DNA of 22,178 bases from an uncultured Armatimonadota bacterium. GTDB taxonomy: Bacteria > Armatimonadota > Armatimonadia > Armatimonadales > Armatimonadaceae. The stretch covers positions 1 through 22,178 of the forward strand of contig CAIRTT010000180.1 of assembly GCA_903881535.1 (NCBI GenBank). The letters run 5' to 3'. Below, piece after piece: positions 21,183 to 22,178 of this stretch. The notes beneath the pieces were generated by a model, which was not told the DNA's origin, searched no databases, and was given only the letters and a program-made list of their open reading frames with translations. Every line of letters starts with the position of its first letter. Within the stretch, counting starts at the first letter, position 1. The position numbers and the translations under genes are program-made.

Positions 21183-21992
21183 TTAGTTCACGCCTGGCTT
21201 TTGCCAAACTCTGACGTAGTCCACAATCATCGCATCCGGTAAAATCGATCGCACCATATCTTGCATGTTGCCGGGATACTCCATGCTCAGGATCATGTAT
21301 TCCTTGATTTTGGAGATACCTTGCGCGACTTCATAGAACTTCATGCCATCCACATAAAATGTGTACTTCTCTGGAGTCCACTCAACGCCATACGTATGAA
21401 ACCCAGTTCCAAGCCCCTTGAGCGTTGACTGCATCCCGCGGGTACTCTTCTGATTTGGTCCATATGCCCAGTGCACATTGTGCGAGATAATGTCTGGACC
21501 TAGCTTGCGGAAGCACTCCATGACATCGATTTCAGCACCGTAGACCGCCGGGTCCTCGCCAGCCGAAATCTGCGTTGACTGCAGCCAGAATGCACCCCAC
21601 TGTCCCCATGACTTTTGGACTTGTGCCCGGCATTCGTAGTAACCATAGCGTGACATAAATGTCTGCTCGGTGCCGATCGCACTTCCCAGCATCCGGCCCG
21701 CCGCATCCCGTTTTGCCCAGAGATAAATGTAGCCATCCTTGACTTCAACAGCATCCTCACTCACAACTGCAATTGCACGCGCGCCAAGCCCTCGGTGGCT
21801 CCACTTCGTCGTGTCGAGCTTTGTTCCGTTGAACTCATCCTCCCATACCAGTCGGTAGCCCAACTTCTCCGGCTGGATCACATCACGGGAAATCGGTCCT
21901 TGGGCAGGTCGCTGCGCGTGTGCCGCGACACTGCCAAACAGAAGCGATGCGAGAGCAAAACTACAGAGCACAGTACGGGAAATCATACGCAT
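21183..21992 (-). CDS. GH16-family endo-glucanase-like enzyme
   Basis: Secreted family GH16 glycoside hydrolase of 269 residues. Signal peptide about 1-26 (ends A-H-A before Q27). The beta-jelly-roll catalytic domain starts at 'GYRLVWEDEFNGTKLDTTKW' (45-64). The active-site strand is 'GAEIDVMECF' with nucleophile E154, D156 and acid/base E159 (E-x-D-x-x-E, the version with the beta-bulge seen in laminarinase/agarase-type members). 'SRYGYYECRAQVQKSWGQWG' (114-133) and 'FHTYGVEWTPEKYTFYVDGM' support the fold, and 'VDYVRVWQ' closes it. Substrate is probably a beta-1,3/1,4-glucan or algal galactan, not resolvable here. No SD is near ATG 21992; ATG 21986 is an alternative. Its last 13 codons are repeated three times downstream. 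Confidence 0.95.
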   Translation of the reverse strand: MRMISRTVLCSFALASLLFGSVAAHAQRPAQGPISRDVIQPEKLGYRLVWEDEFNGTKLDTTKWSHRGLGARAIAVVSEDAVEVKDGYIYLWAKRDAAGRMLGSAIGTEQTFMSRYGYYECRAQVQKSWGQWGAFWLQSTQISAGEDPAVYGAEIDVMECFRKLGPDIISHNVHWAYGPNQKSTRGMQSTLKGLGTGFHTYGVEWTPEKYTFYVDGMKFYEVAQGISKIKEYMILSMEYPGNMQDMVRSILPDAMIVDYVRVWQKPGVN

Positions 21993-22151
21993 TGTTACAA
22001 CGATGAAGCCTCTGATTCCTTTATTCGCGTCCGACTCACGCTTGCTCTAAACGTGCCAAACCGCCCATCGGATCCGCACACCGGCAGGAATCCGCGTGGC
22101 GCAAAGGGAACGGTGAAAAGCATTACTGATGACTTACAGGACCGCTAAGCA

Positions 22152-22178
22152 ATGAAATCAATGTTCTCACAACCGCAA
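22152..22178 (+). CDS. Possible start of a gene cut by the window end
   Basis: ATG at 22152 with AGGA about 10 nt upstream opens a frame reading MKSMFSQPQ to the end of the window. Nine codons are too few to judge. It would be divergent from the GH16 gene, with about 160 bp between them for promoters. Confidence 0.2.

Noticed and set aside
20859..21224. CRISPR array or integron attC array
   Set aside because: Repeats are about 42 bp with 62-71 bp spacers of uneven length, they encode the GH16 C-terminus in frame, and no cas gene, integrase or attC core pair (RYYYAAC/GTTRRRY with bulged stem) is evident.

Overview
The window comes from a free-living, Gram-negative-type bacterium that degrades polysaccharides. 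PEP-CTERM surface proteins, a GH16 enzyme, other predicted glycan-active proteins, a Tat-type PhoX phosphatase, a LacI regulator and an ApbE/DUF2271/PepSY cluster together suggest Armatimonadota, with Verrucomicrobiota or Planctomycetota as alternatives. This placement is inferred from gene content only; no rRNA, tRNA or phylogenetic marker is present.

Layout. 1-2522 (+): the tail of a Gly/Pro-rich protein, a HupE/UreJ-type membrane protein and a serine hydrolase of the beta-lactamase class C fold. 2530-8305 (-): a NERD nuclease/SF1 helicase fusion, a large dCache-HAMP hybrid histidine kinase with two receivers, and a small DUF2892 membrane protein. 8662-13498 (+): a LacI-family regulator, two paralogous PEP-CTERM proteins separated by a 790-bp region holding duplicated terminators and a structured, terminator-ended RNA candidate (possibly 6S-like), then PhoX. 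13734-15899 (+): a large glycoside-hydrolase-like protein that ends directly against a convergent minus-strand run (15900-20673) reading ApbE, DUF2271, PepSY-TM, SGNH hydrolase, TIM-barrel-like protein. 20674-21992: an array of GH16 gene tails, then the intact GH16 gene (-).

How the genes fit together. ApbE, DUF2271 and PepSY-TM form a recognised extracytoplasmic redox/flavin cluster, here without obvious export signals on ApbE and DUF2271. The SGNH esterase, GH16 and two TIM-barrel-like proteins point to carbohydrate processing. PEP-CTERM proteins are surface or exopolysaccharide associated, and their sorting enzyme lies outside the window.

Most unusual. The 3' ends of genes recur downstream of the genes themselves. 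The last 13 codons plus stop of the GH16 gene occur four times at a spacing of 103-113 bp, and the differences inside the aligned codons are synonymous. A decayed copy of the phoX tail lies beyond the phoX terminator. The terminator of the first PEP-CTERM gene is also duplicated. The second main point is the undescribed RNA candidate at 10869-11073. Three genes also have a -10-like hexamer 6-7 nt before the ATG, suggesting leaderless transcripts.
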